Shown here piece after piece: positions 1 to 6,862 of a DNA stretch of 39,474 bases (position 1 is the first letter of the stretch; every line of letters starts with the position of its first letter). Below the pieces are notes generated by a model. The model ran no database searches. It was given only the letters and a program-made list of their open reading frames with translations, and was not told the origin of the DNA. Where the stretch lies: positions 269-39,742 of the forward strand of contig DCGY01000026.1 in the NCBI GenBank assembly GCA_002314715.1, given 5' to 3'. A program made the translations under genes and the position numbers. Origin of the DNA: Lachnospiraceae bacterium UBA1766. GTDB lineage: Bacteria; Bacillota; Clostridia; Lachnospirales; Lachnospiraceae.

Positions 1-1466
1 CCGAAGAAGTCCTCAAGACCCTGAATATCGGTAAGAAGTACGAAATCATCGTCGGTTTCACCGGTAACAAGACCACAGGAAATACCTGCTACCATCTTCT
101 TAATCGGAACACCTGCAGCCATAAGAGACATACAAGATGCACAGGTAGAAGCCATAGAGGTAGAACCGTTGGACTCAAAGGTCTCGGATACGGTACGGAT
201 TGCATAAGGGAATTCTTCCTCGGTAGGAAGTACAGGAATCAATGCTCTTTCAGCAAGTGCTCCATGTCCGATTTCTCTTCTTCCCGGTCCTCTGGAAGGC
301 TTCGTCTCACCTACAGAGTATGAAGGGAAGTTATAATGATGCATGTATCTCTTGGTGGTTTCGTTTTCATCCAAACCATCTACCTTCTGCTGCTCAGACA
401 AAGGAGCCAAGGTACATACGTTACAAATCTGAGTCTGACCACGGGTAAACATAGCGGAGCCATGTACTCTGGGAATCAAATCTACTTCTGCTGCAAGAGG
501 ACGAATCTGGGTAATCTCACGTCCGTCAGGTCTCTTGTGATCCTTTAAAATCATTTTACGAACAGTCTTCTTCTCGTACTGGTAAACAGCCTCGCCTAAA
601 ATAGCAAGCCATTCTTCCTTCTCGGCAAAAGCCTCGGTAAGCTTATCGGTAATGGCACGGATATTGCCCTCACGAGTCTGCTTATCATCGGTAAATACTG
701 CAACTTCCATCTCTTCGGGAGTTACAATCTTCTTCATTTCTTCAAACATTTCAGCAGGAATTGCACAGCTGGTGTACTCATGCTTTGCCTTTCCACACTC
801 TGCTACGATCTGCTCGATAAATGCGATAATGGTCTGATTGATTTCATGCGCCTTGTAAATAGCCTCAATCATCTTTGCTTCCGGAACTTCATTTGCGCCG
901 GCTTCAATCATGATAACCTTCTCTTTGGTAGAAGCTACGGTAAGGTTTAAGTCACCTTTCTTCCACTGCTCCTGGGAAGGGTTGATAACCAACTCACCAT
1001 CAATCATACCTACCTGGGTCATTGCACAGGGGCCATCGAAGGGGATATCGGAAATACAGGTTGCAACTGCAGCACCAATCATTGCTACAAGCTCGGGACG
1101 ACACTGAGGGTCTACACTCATTACCATGTTATTCAAGGTAACATCGTTACGATAATCCTTGGGGAATAAGGGACGCATAGGTCTGTCGATTACACGGCTG
1201 GTAAGAATTGCATTCTCACTTGCCTTGCCTTCTCTCTTATTAAATCCTCCGGGGATTTTGCCTACAGCATAAAGCTTTTCTTCGTATTCTACGCTAAGAG
1301 GGAAAAAGTCAATTCCTTCTCTCGGCTTCTCGGAAGCGGTAGCGGTACATAATACAGTGGTATCACCATACTGCATAAATGCACATCCGTTTGCCTGCTT
1401 GCCTACACGGTTAACGTCTACGGAAAGAGTACGTCCCGCAAGGTCCATCTTGAAATTCTTGTACAT
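1..1466 (-). CDS. pnp: Polynucleotide phosphorylase (PNPase), 3' end cut by window
   Basis: PNPase is a phosphorolytic 3'-5' exoribonuclease that degrades mRNA in the cytoplasm as a trimer. The reverse strand from the ATG at 1464-1466 reads through 488 codons to the window edge, out of about 700 usual for the family. The first RNase PH-like domain follows the start (MDLAGRTL, VLCTATAS, DFFPLSVEY, RPLFP), then the helical linker, then the second RNase PH domain (KRPDGREI, HGSAMFTRGQTQ, GRREIGHGAL, RTVSE, NGSTSMAS, TDIQGLED). The window ends just before the family's DMDFKVAG catalytic stretch and the KH and S1 RNA-binding domains. The start is supported by AAAGGA about 11 nt upstream. It follows rpsO, the classical rpsO-pnp pairing, with a 189-nt structured interval between them. 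Identity is very secure; the C-terminus is simply outside the window. Confidence 0.97.
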   Translation of the reverse strand, partial: MYKNFKMDLAGRTLSVDVNRVGKQANGCAFMQYGDTTVLCTATASEKPREGIDFFPLSVEYEEKLYAVGKIPGGFNKREGKASENAILTSRVIDRPMRPLFPKDYRNDVTLNNMVMSVDPQCRPELVAMIGAAVATCISDIPFDGPCAMTQVGMIDGELVINPSQEQWKKGDLNLTVASTKEKVIMIEAGANEVPEAKMIEAIYKAHEINQTIIAFIEQIVAECGKAKHEYTSCAIPAEMFEEMKKIVTPEEMEVAVFTDDKQTREGNIRAITDKLTEAFAEKEEWLAILGEAVYQYEKKTVRKMILKDHKRPDGREITQIRPLAAEVDLIPRVHGSAMFTRGQTQICNVCTLAPLSEQQKVDGLDENETTKRYMHHYNFPSYSVGETKPSRGPGRREIGHGALAERALIPVLPTEEEFPYAIRTVSETFESNGSTSMASTCASCMSLMAAGVPIKKMVAGISCGLVTGETDDDFVLLTDIQGLEDFF

Positions 1467-1506
1467 AAATTTCTTCCATCCTTTCATTTTGTAAAATTTA
1501 TTTTCA

Positions 1507-1586
1507 TGGACAGGAGATACCGAAACTACTGAAAAATGCATGGCTACCATACCCTTTTCAGCGGTCTCGGGAACATTCACTGTCCA
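1507..1586 (-). promoter_or_regulatory. Long imperfect hairpin in the pnp leader
   Basis: The 80-nt stretch folds on the minus strand. An outer 7-bp helix pairs TGGACAG with CTGTCCA. An inner 16-position helix pairs 1520-1535 with 1555-1570 with one mismatch and two G-U pairs, closing a 19-nt loop that itself can form ATGG-TAG-CCAT. It ends about 40 nt before the pnp start. In E. coli the pnp leader forms a long duplex cut by RNase III, which starts PNPase autocontrol. A similar role here is an inference from position and shape. Confidence 0.55.
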
Positions 1587-1613
1587 AAAAACACAAGCTA
1601 AAATCGCAAGGAA

Positions 1614-1642
1614 AGCGAAGAGTCCGATACGGACCCTCCGCT
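1614..1642 (-). promoter_or_regulatory. Perfect 13-bp stem-loop between rpsO and pnp
   Basis: Thirteen continuous pairs (two of them G-U) close a 3-nt TAT loop, starting 14 nt past the rpsO stop codon. The downstream sequence is TTCCTTGCGATTTTAG, which lacks a clean uridine run. A processing site or a partial terminator that lowers read-through into pnp is more likely than a full terminator. Confidence 0.55.
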
Positions 1643-1655
1643 CTCTCACTTTCTC

Positions 1656-1922
1656 TTATTTTCTTAAACCAAGCTTCTCAATCAAAGCACGATATCTCTC
1701 GATATCCTTCTTCTTTAAGTAGTTCAAAAGACCACGTCTCTGACCTACCATCTTTAACATACCACGACGTGAATGATGATCCTTGGGATTCTCCTTCAAG
1801 TGCTCGGTAAGCTCTTCGATTCTTGCGCTAAGTACTGCTACCTGTACTTCAGGTGAACCGGTATCTCCAGCGGTTCTAGCGTACTCGTTCATAATTGCGG
1901 TTTTCTTTTCCTTTGAAATCAT
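1656..1922 (-). CDS. rpsO: 30S ribosomal protein S15
   Basis: S15 is a primary 16S rRNA-binding protein needed for assembly of the 30S platform. The 88-residue product has the exact family length and typical signatures: TGSPEVQVA near residue 21, the LTEHLKENPKDHHSRRG helix-turn and the C-terminal RRGLLNYL segment. The ATG at 1922 has an ideal AGGAGG 8 nt upstream. It has its own promoter and an 88-nt leader, and pnp follows 189 nt downstream, so the two are probably cotranscribed. S15 commonly represses its own translation by binding its leader, and the leader here has suitable secondary structure. Confidence 0.98.
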   Translation of the reverse strand: MISKEKKTAIMNEYARTAGDTGSPEVQVAVLSARIEELTEHLKENPKDHHSRRGMLKMVGQRRGLLNYLKKKDIERYRALIEKLGLRK

Positions 1923-1934
1923 TTCTGTTTCCTC

Positions 1935-2011
1935 CTAAAAAAATAATATTAATCGCCTTATACCAAGACCGGGTCGGAGTGTCCCAAATCTGAGTATCGG
2001 CTAAACCATAC
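1935..2011 (-). promoter_or_regulatory. Structured rpsO 5' leader, candidate S15 autoregulatory RNA
   Basis: The leader starts at about 2011. GTCGG at its 5' end can pair with CCGAC 38 nt further on, enclosing a small hairpin (TATGG-loop-CC-G-ATA), which gives a junction-like fold. A long T run and the AGGAGG ribosome binding site follow. S15 leaders in several bacteria mimic the rRNA three-way junction. The assignment is inference from position plus these pairings. Confidence 0.45.
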
Positions 2012-2017
2012 CGACTT

Positions 2018-2046
2018 ATATTACCACAATCGAATGTCCTTGTAAA
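2018..2046 (-). promoter_or_regulatory. SigA-type promoter of rpsO-pnp
   Basis: On the minus strand TTTACA (2041-2046) is followed by a 17-nt spacer and TAATAT (2018-2023). A TG one base ahead of the -10 gives an extended -10 element. Predicted transcription start is near 2011, giving an 88-nt leader. Confidence 0.6.
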
Positions 2047-2054
2047 GCCTTATT

Positions 2055-3083
2055 TTATTTCTCTAATATCCGTACACATTTTACCGGCTTACGATAATCG
2101 TATTCACTGATTTTAATACCGTTTTTTGGACTGCTGGCATGCACTACCTGACCATTGCCGATATAAATTGCCACATGATTGATTTTCACGCTGCTTGTGC
2201 CATAAAACACCAGATCCCCGGGCAATAACTCCGCCGCAGTGATTTTGGTGCCCTTCTCGGACTGTGCCACGGAATAATGGGGAAGTTCCACCCCGTATTC
2301 CTTAAAGACACTGAGGACAAACCCGGAACAGTCTGCACCTCTTGTAAGGCTGGTTCCGCCCCACACATAAGGATTTCCTACAAACTGCTTCGCAAACTCT
2401 ACCAAGGAGGCTCTCTCTTCGCTGATATCATCCCCATATAATATTTCATATTTGGAAACCGCCGTATCCAGTGCACTGCCCAGGCTGATATACTCGGAAG
2501 CCACATAGGCCTCCTGACCATCAAAGAGCACCTTGGTCCAGTCCCCTGCATCCTCCAAATATTCCAATTCCTCTCCCTTGGAAAGACTGCCTAAAGCAGC
2601 TCCTTTTTTCTTTGCGCTCTCGCGAATATATAAATGATCCGTTTCGGAAATCACCACCGGCTTCACAAGCTCGTCCGCCAAAAGTCTGGCCTCCGGTCCG
2701 GTAAGTAAATGGTTCTCTTCCACATATCCTTCCACGTTGCCGGATTGAATCCGGTACCATCCGTCCTCGTAATCCAAAACCTCGCAGGCACAACCGTGAT
2801 ACATTCGACCCACTGCTTCGGAGGAGCTGTCCGTTTTCTCGTATACATTCACAAAGGCTACCCCTTCCACATTGGCAATGCCCAGATTGGTATATCCCCA
2901 AAGGGCTCCAACCGCTTCCTGTGCCATGGTAACATATTCTTCCTCAGTATACTTACTCTCCAGTATATTGGCCACACCTGCAGTATCGAGGGGCGACAAA
3001 AAACTGCCTGCACTCACCGGCTGGGTGAAACATGCAAACGCAATTGCAAATATGAAACTAGCCGCAAACCCCTTTCGAAACAT
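2055..3083 (-). CDS. Secreted SH3-SH3-NlpC/P60 peptidoglycan hydrolase
   Basis: A 342-residue exported cell-wall endopeptidase that probably cuts stem peptides. The N-terminus is a signal peptide (MFRKG, hydrophobic FAASFIFAIAFACF, then a VSAG cleavage-like site). Two bacterial SH3 domains follow (ending in GYVEENHL and AYVASEYI), then a C-terminal NlpC/P60 domain. Its catalytic Cys is about 252 (ADCSGF), His about 303 (NHVAIYIG) and a third polar residue about 315 (HASS). I chose the ATG at 3083 because GGAG lies 8 nt upstream. The frame stays open to an ATG at 3137, but that one lacks a ribosome binding site and lies inside an inverted repeat. The gene has a perfect consensus promoter and three WalR-type hexamers in its leader, which fits cell-wall stress control. 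It sits between a phosphate transporter gene and rpsO. Confidence 0.93.
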   Translation of the reverse strand: MFRKGFAASFIFAIAFACFTQPVSAGSFLSPLDTAGVANILESKYTEEEYVTMAQEAVGALWGYTNLGIANVEGVAFVNVYEKTDSSSEAVGRMYHGCACEVLDYEDGWYRIQSGNVEGYVEENHLLTGPEARLLADELVKPVVISETDHLYIRESAKKKGAALGSLSKGEELEYLEDAGDWTKVLFDGQEAYVASEYISLGSALDTAVSKYEILYGDDISEERASLVEFAKQFVGNPYVWGGTSLTRGADCSGFVLSVFKEYGVELPHYSVAQSEKGTKITAAELLPGDLVFYGTSSVKINHVAIYIGNGQVVHASSPKNGIKISEYDYRKPVKCVRILEK

Positions 3084-3119
3084 ACGATTATCTCCAACAA
3101 GCTTTTTCCCCATTAGTAA

Positions 3120-3191
3120 AGGGACTGTATCATTCATTGTGTTACAACTTTGTTACAAAATTGTTACAACACATTGAATTATACAGTCCCT
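3120..3191. repeat. 72-bp near-palindrome overlapping the hydrolase promoter
   Basis: Outer arms 3120-3136 and 3175-3191 (AGGGACTGTAT...) match as inverted repeats at 16 of 17 positions. The pairing continues imperfectly through TGTGTT/AACACA towards the centre. The right arm covers the -10 element and part of the spacer. It could be an operator, an RNA hairpin, or a terminator for the upstream transporter gene, although no T run follows. Confidence 0.6.
3141..3168 (-). promoter_or_regulatory. Three tandem WalR-type boxes (TGTAAC-N5-TGTAAC-N5-TGTAAC)
   Basis: The minus strand carries TGTAAC three times with exactly 5 nt between copies. The known WalR (YycF) box is TGTWAH-N5-TGTWAH, and WalRK controls NlpC/P60 and other wall hydrolases in Bacillus and Staphylococcus. 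The boxes lie just downstream of the predicted transcription start, a position that would favour repression rather than activation. Confidence 0.65.
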
Positions 3192-3206
3192 GTTCAGACA
3201 TGTCAA
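3178..3206 (-). promoter_or_regulatory. Perfect consensus SigA promoter of the NlpC/P60 gene
   Basis: The minus strand has TTGACA (3201-3206), a 17-nt spacer and TATAAT (3178-3183), all consensus. The start of transcription should be near 3171, giving a leader of about 88 nt that includes the three WalR-type boxes. Confidence 0.85.
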
Positions 3207-3238
3207 TATCTTCCAAAATATTCCAACCGGGCAAATTT

Positions 3239-4885
3239 TTATTTTGCGGTCGCTTCTTCTTTTTCATCCATAATTGCAAACGCAATGTTGGTCGCATGGT
3301 CGGCCACTCTCTCCAAACCGGAAACGATATCGGAGAAAATCATACCTGCCTCGGGAGTACATTCTCCCTTGGTCAAGCGATCTACATGAGCTCTTTGGAG
3401 TTCTCTCTCCTTCTCGTCGATACGATCCTCCAAAAGGATTACTTCCTTCATGTGTTCCTCGTTGCCCTTTGCAAACATTTCCACAGAATACTGAACCACT
3501 GTATTTACCATATCCAGCATTTCGCCCAATTCCTTCTGCGCCACTTTGCTGATGCCCACATTATCCTCTTTACGAAGCTTTGCCGCATCCGCAATATTTT
3601 CCGCATGATCACCGATACGCTCAATATCATTTACCACATGGAACAAAGCACCGATGCTCTTTAAGTCTTCAATAGGAAGGGTAGACTGATTAATCTTTAC
3701 CAAATAATTGGTAATTCCGTGATTCAGGTAGTTAATATTTTTCTCTACCTCATATACCTCGTTAATATCTTCTTCATCCAAGGTAATCAGAGCGTTCATG
3801 GCTCTGTTCAGGTTTTCGCTTGCAAGGGAAGCCATACGCTCCAATTCTTTGATGACTTCCACAACTGCGGTGGCCGGGTTAAAGACAACCTTTTCACCGA
3901 TATACTTCATCTGGAAGCTCTCACGATAGCTAATCTTCTGATCTTCACCGGGAACACAAATACTTGCCAATTTCACAATGAAACCGGAGAAGGGGAACAG
4001 GATAATAACCTGGAACACCTTAATCAGGGTATGGGCATTTGCCACGAAACGTCCGTCATCGGAAGAAATGCTCTGAATCAGACTGATCACCAAATCCCTT
4101 GCCACAAACATGATTACATACAATACCAAAGTACCAATTACATTAAACCAAAAATGAATCAGCGCGGCTCTCTTGGCATCCTTCTTTCCGGAAAGGGAAG
4201 CCAAAAGCGCAGTACTGCAGGCACCGATATTACATCCCAAAATAATAAAAATCGTAATGCTCAAATCAGAAATCAGACCCTGCTGCGCCAATAACAATAC
4301 GATGCTGACCGTTACGGAAGAGCTCTGAATCAAAGAAGTCAGAACCAGGCCCACAAAGGTCGCCAGGAACGGATTGGTCAGAGAACTCAAAAAATTACAA
4401 ATCGCAGGTTCCTCTCGCATGGCCTCCATGGAACCGGACATGGTACTGAGTCCCAAAAACAATACGCCGAAACCGATTACAATATCGCCGAACTTCTTTA
4501 CCTGCTCGTTTTTCACAAACATGACCATCAATACACCCACCAGCAAAAAGATCGGTGCATAGGTAGACAATTTAAAAGATACCAACTGCGATGTAATAGT
4601 GGTACCGATATTGGAACCGAAGATGACGCCTGCTGCCTGATACAAATTCATCAGTCCTGCATTTACAAAACTGACCACCATGGCAGTACAAGCGGAGGAC
4701 GATTGAATAATACCGGTAAAAACAAATCCCACAATGACTCCCGCGAAACGATTGGTGGTAAATACCTCCAAAATATGACGAAGTTTTGCACCGGCAACCT
4801 TCTCGATGGAATCACTCATAACACGCATGCCGAACAGGAACAACCCAAGTCCGCCTGCCATACTTAACAAAATACTGAGATTCAT
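3239..4885 (-). CDS. Na/Pi cotransporter family protein with C-terminal PhoU-like domain
   Basis: A 548-residue membrane protein of the NptA/PNaS family, probably a sodium-coupled phosphate importer. The N-terminal half has two inverted Na_Pi_cotrans repeats, each with the hallmark QSSS motif (IIQSSSACTAMVV near residue 60 and LIQSSSVTVSIVL near 188), plus GSNIGTTIT and GCNIGACST, and about eight or nine hydrophobic segments. From about residue 340 a soluble helical region resembles PhoU (ERIGDHAENIA and ERVADHATNIAFA), thought to regulate transport. The ATG at 4885 has AAAGGG upstream. It has its own promoter at 4940-4968 and follows ribF. This placement inside the ribF to rpsO interval is unusual compared with the usual compact order. 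Substrate assignment rests on family only. Confidence 0.93.
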   Translation of the reverse strand: MNLSILLSMAGGLGLFLFGMRVMSDSIEKVAGAKLRHILEVFTTNRFAGVIVGFVFTGIIQSSSACTAMVVSFVNAGLMNLYQAAGVIFGSNIGTTITSQLVSFKLSTYAPIFLLVGVLMVMFVKNEQVKKFGDIVIGFGVLFLGLSTMSGSMEAMREEPAICNFLSSLTNPFLATFVGLVLTSLIQSSSVTVSIVLLLAQQGLISDLSITIFIILGCNIGACSTALLASLSGKKDAKRAALIHFWFNVIGTLVLYVIMFVARDLVISLIQSISSDDGRFVANAHTLIKVFQVIILFPFSGFIVKLASICVPGEDQKISYRESFQMKYIGEKVVFNPATAVVEVIKELERMASLASENLNRAMNALITLDEEDINEVYEVEKNINYLNHGITNYLVKINQSTLPIEDLKSIGALFHVVNDIERIGDHAENIADAAKLRKEDNVGISKVAQKELGEMLDMVNTVVQYSVEMFAKGNEEHMKEVILLEDRIDEKERELQRAHVDRLTKGECTPEAGMIFSDIVSGLERVADHATNIAFAIMDEKEEATAK

Positions 4886-4939
4886 AATAATCCCTTTCTA
4901 TTCAGAAAACTTTATTATTTACAAACTCGCACAAGTCCC

Positions 4940-4968
4940 ATTCTACGAAAAATCAGACAAACATACAA
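4940..4968 (-). promoter_or_regulatory. SigA-type promoter of the Na/Pi cotransporter gene
   Basis: The minus strand has TTGTAT (4963-4968), a 17-nt spacer and TAGAAT (4940-4945). It lies in the 109-nt gap between ribF and the transporter, which suggests expression separate from the ribF operon. No intrinsic terminator was seen after ribF. Confidence 0.55.
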
Positions 4969-4994
4969 CCCATTTTTCCAAATTTCTGCAAATT

Positions 4995-5927
4995 TTAACA
5001 TCCCCAGTACAAAGCACCCTCCGAAATATCCCTTTCTAGCTGTGCTTTTAATTGCTCCAAACCATGAAAATTTGTCTCCGGACGGGTAAATTCGTACAGC
5101 TGTACGCAAATATCCTTCCCGTAAACGTTTTCCTCAAAATTGTATAAAAAGGTTTCCACACCTACAATCTTTTTCTCTTCTACCGTAGGCTTCACCCCGA
5201 TATTGGTAATTCCCGGATAGGTCTTTCCCTCCAAAAGAACCTTGGACATATACACCCCAAAGGGGGGCATCAGTTTGTCCGCATCCGGCTGAATGTTCAC
5301 TGTGGGAAACCCAATGGTACGTCCGATCTGATTTCCGTGAAGAACGGTTCCGTAAATGCTGTAGGGCATTCCAAGCATTTGATTTACCCGAGGAATTTTT
5401 CCTTCCTTCAGCAGGTTCCGTATACGGGTGGAAGCCACCACATCCCCGTCCATCTGAACCTTCTCAATGGTTTTTACCTGAAAATCCATTGCATCCGCCA
5501 TGGACTGAAGGAGTCTTATATTTCCTCGTCCTCTGGCGCCAAAGGATAAATCCTCTCCCGCCACAATCAACTTGGCATGCATCTGATTCTTTAGATATCT
5601 CTGCACAAAATCTTCCGGTTCTGTAGCAGCCGTTTCTTTTGTCAGGGGGAACTCCACCAAATAATCAATCCCCATCTTTTCAAACAGACGTCGCTTTTCT
5701 TCCCGGGTATTCAGTTCCCCTTTGCTGTCGGTCCCAAAAAAGAAGGCCGCATCGGTATCAAAGGTAAACACACAGGAAGCCAGTCCATCCTTTTTGGCCT
5801 CCAATATATCCGCCAGAAGTTTTCTATGGCCCACATGCACTCCGTCAAACTTACCGATGGATACAGCGGTATTTTCATTTATTTGAAAGTCAGTACTCTG
5901 ACATATGATTTCCACGTTAAATAACAT
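4995..5927 (-). CDS. ribF: Bifunctional riboflavin kinase / FAD synthetase
   Basis: RibF makes FMN from riboflavin and ATP, then FAD from FMN and ATP, in the cytoplasm. The 310-residue product has the N-terminal nucleotidyltransferase domain (SIGKFDGVHVGHRKLL near residue 25, AGEDLSFGARGRGN near 123, STRIRNLL) and the C-terminal kinase domain (GRTIGFPTVNI near 203, GVYMSKV, PGITNIGVKPT, GKDICVQL). Length is normal. It begins 13 nt after truB stops. The ATG at 5927 directly abuts GGAAGGG, so a GTG at 5915 with 12-nt spacing is a possible true start. It closes the rimP-to-ribF translation operon, a common Bacillota arrangement. Confidence 0.96.
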   Translation of the reverse strand: MLFNVEIICQSTDFQINENTAVSIGKFDGVHVGHRKLLADILEAKKDGLASCVFTFDTDAAFFFGTDSKGELNTREEKRRLFEKMGIDYLVEFPLTKETAATEPEDFVQRYLKNQMHAKLIVAGEDLSFGARGRGNIRLLQSMADAMDFQVKTIEKVQMDGDVVASTRIRNLLKEGKIPRVNQMLGMPYSIYGTVLHGNQIGRTIGFPTVNIQPDADKLMPPFGVYMSKVLLEGKTYPGITNIGVKPTVEEKKIVGVETFLYNFEENVYGKDICVQLYEFTRPETNFHGLEQLKAQLERDISEGALYWGC

Positions 5928-5940
5928 CCCTTCCGGAAAG

Positions 5941-6846
5941 TTAGTCTCTCTCCAAAAACATTTTCACCGGCTTGTACCACTGACGCGCTTCCTCATACGC
6001 ATAAACAGCTGCGAAACTGCCGTCGGACCGATGCACACGAATCCAATCCCCCACCGGATATATCCGATTTTCCTCTGTCATCATTGGAACAAAGGAATTG
6101 CCGTTATTCAGGAATTTATCGTTCTCCGGCTTCATGGTAACCACCGGGCAATCCAAAAACGCCGCTTCCACAGGCATCAGTACACTGTCCAGTCGATTTT
6201 CGTCCCGAAGCATCTCCAGCTGTCCCAGGGTAATGGCATTTTCCAACGAAAAATGGGCTACTCTGGTACGCACAAGACTTTGCATGGCGCCACCGGTTCC
6301 CAGCTTTTCGCCGATATCGGCACAAAGAGAACGAATATAGGTGCCCTTGGAACAATGAACCCGCATTTTCACCAGGGGAAGTTCCACGGAAAGAATCTCG
6401 ATTTCGTGAATCACTACCGGCCTCGCCTGTCTTTCCACTTCCTTGCCGGCTCTGGCCAGGTCACAAAGCTTCTGGCCGTTTACCTTTAAGGCAGAGTACA
6501 TAGGTGGCACCTGCAGATAGTCTCCCACAAAGCTTCGGATTGCCTCTCTCGCTTCCGCTTCCGTACAGTTCACCGGCTTTCTGGACAGAATTGTGCCGGT
6601 CATATCCTGGGTATCCGTTTCCACTCCCAGCAAAAGCTCTGCCACATACTCTTTATCCTTCTCGGTCAACATGTCGCAAAGCTTTGTCCCACTGCCCAGA
6701 CATACCGGCAAAACACCGGTGGCCTGCGGATCTAAGGTCCCTGTATGTCCGATTTTTTTCTGCTTACAAATACCTCTCATTTTGGCTACGACATCATGAG
6801 AGGTATAATCAGCTTCTTTATATATATTTATCATTCCATTTAACAT
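5941..6846 (-). CDS. truB: tRNA pseudouridine(55) synthase
   Basis: TruB isomerises U55 in the T-loop of almost all tRNAs. The 301-residue product has the family signature GHTGTLDPQATGVLP with catalytic Asp39, an N-terminal INIYKEADYTSHDVV, then PMYSALKVNGQKLCDLAR and CSKGTYIRSLCADIG. A C-terminal PUA-like portion follows. The ATG at 6846 is supported by GGAG 7 nt upstream. It follows nrnA by 16 nt and precedes ribF by 13 nt, so all three are cotranscribed in the standard order. Confidence 0.97.
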   Translation of the reverse strand: MLNGMINIYKEADYTSHDVVAKMRGICKQKKIGHTGTLDPQATGVLPVCLGSGTKLCDMLTEKDKEYVAELLLGVETDTQDMTGTILSRKPVNCTEAEAREAIRSFVGDYLQVPPMYSALKVNGQKLCDLARAGKEVERQARPVVIHEIEILSVELPLVKMRVHCSKGTYIRSLCADIGEKLGTGGAMQSLVRTRVAHFSLENAITLGQLEMLRDENRLDSVLMPVEAAFLDCPVVTMKPENDKFLNNGNSFVPMMTEENRIYPVGDWIRVHRSDGSFAAVYAYEEARQWYKPVKMFLERD

Positions 6847-6862
6847 ATGGTTTCTCCAAATG

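Noticed and set aside
3084..3137. 18-codon extension of the NlpC/P60 protein
   Set aside because: The upstream ATG lies inside the inverted repeat with no ribosome binding site; the ATG at 3083 has GGAG and starts a good signal peptide.
3200..3238. Terminator after the Na/Pi cotransporter gene
   Set aside because: No GC stem followed by a T run was found; the palindrome further down has no T tail.
6300..6320. Another GCCGATAT-like word, within truB
   Set aside because: It is inside a coding region with no nearby gene start, so it is not taken as a sigma-D site.
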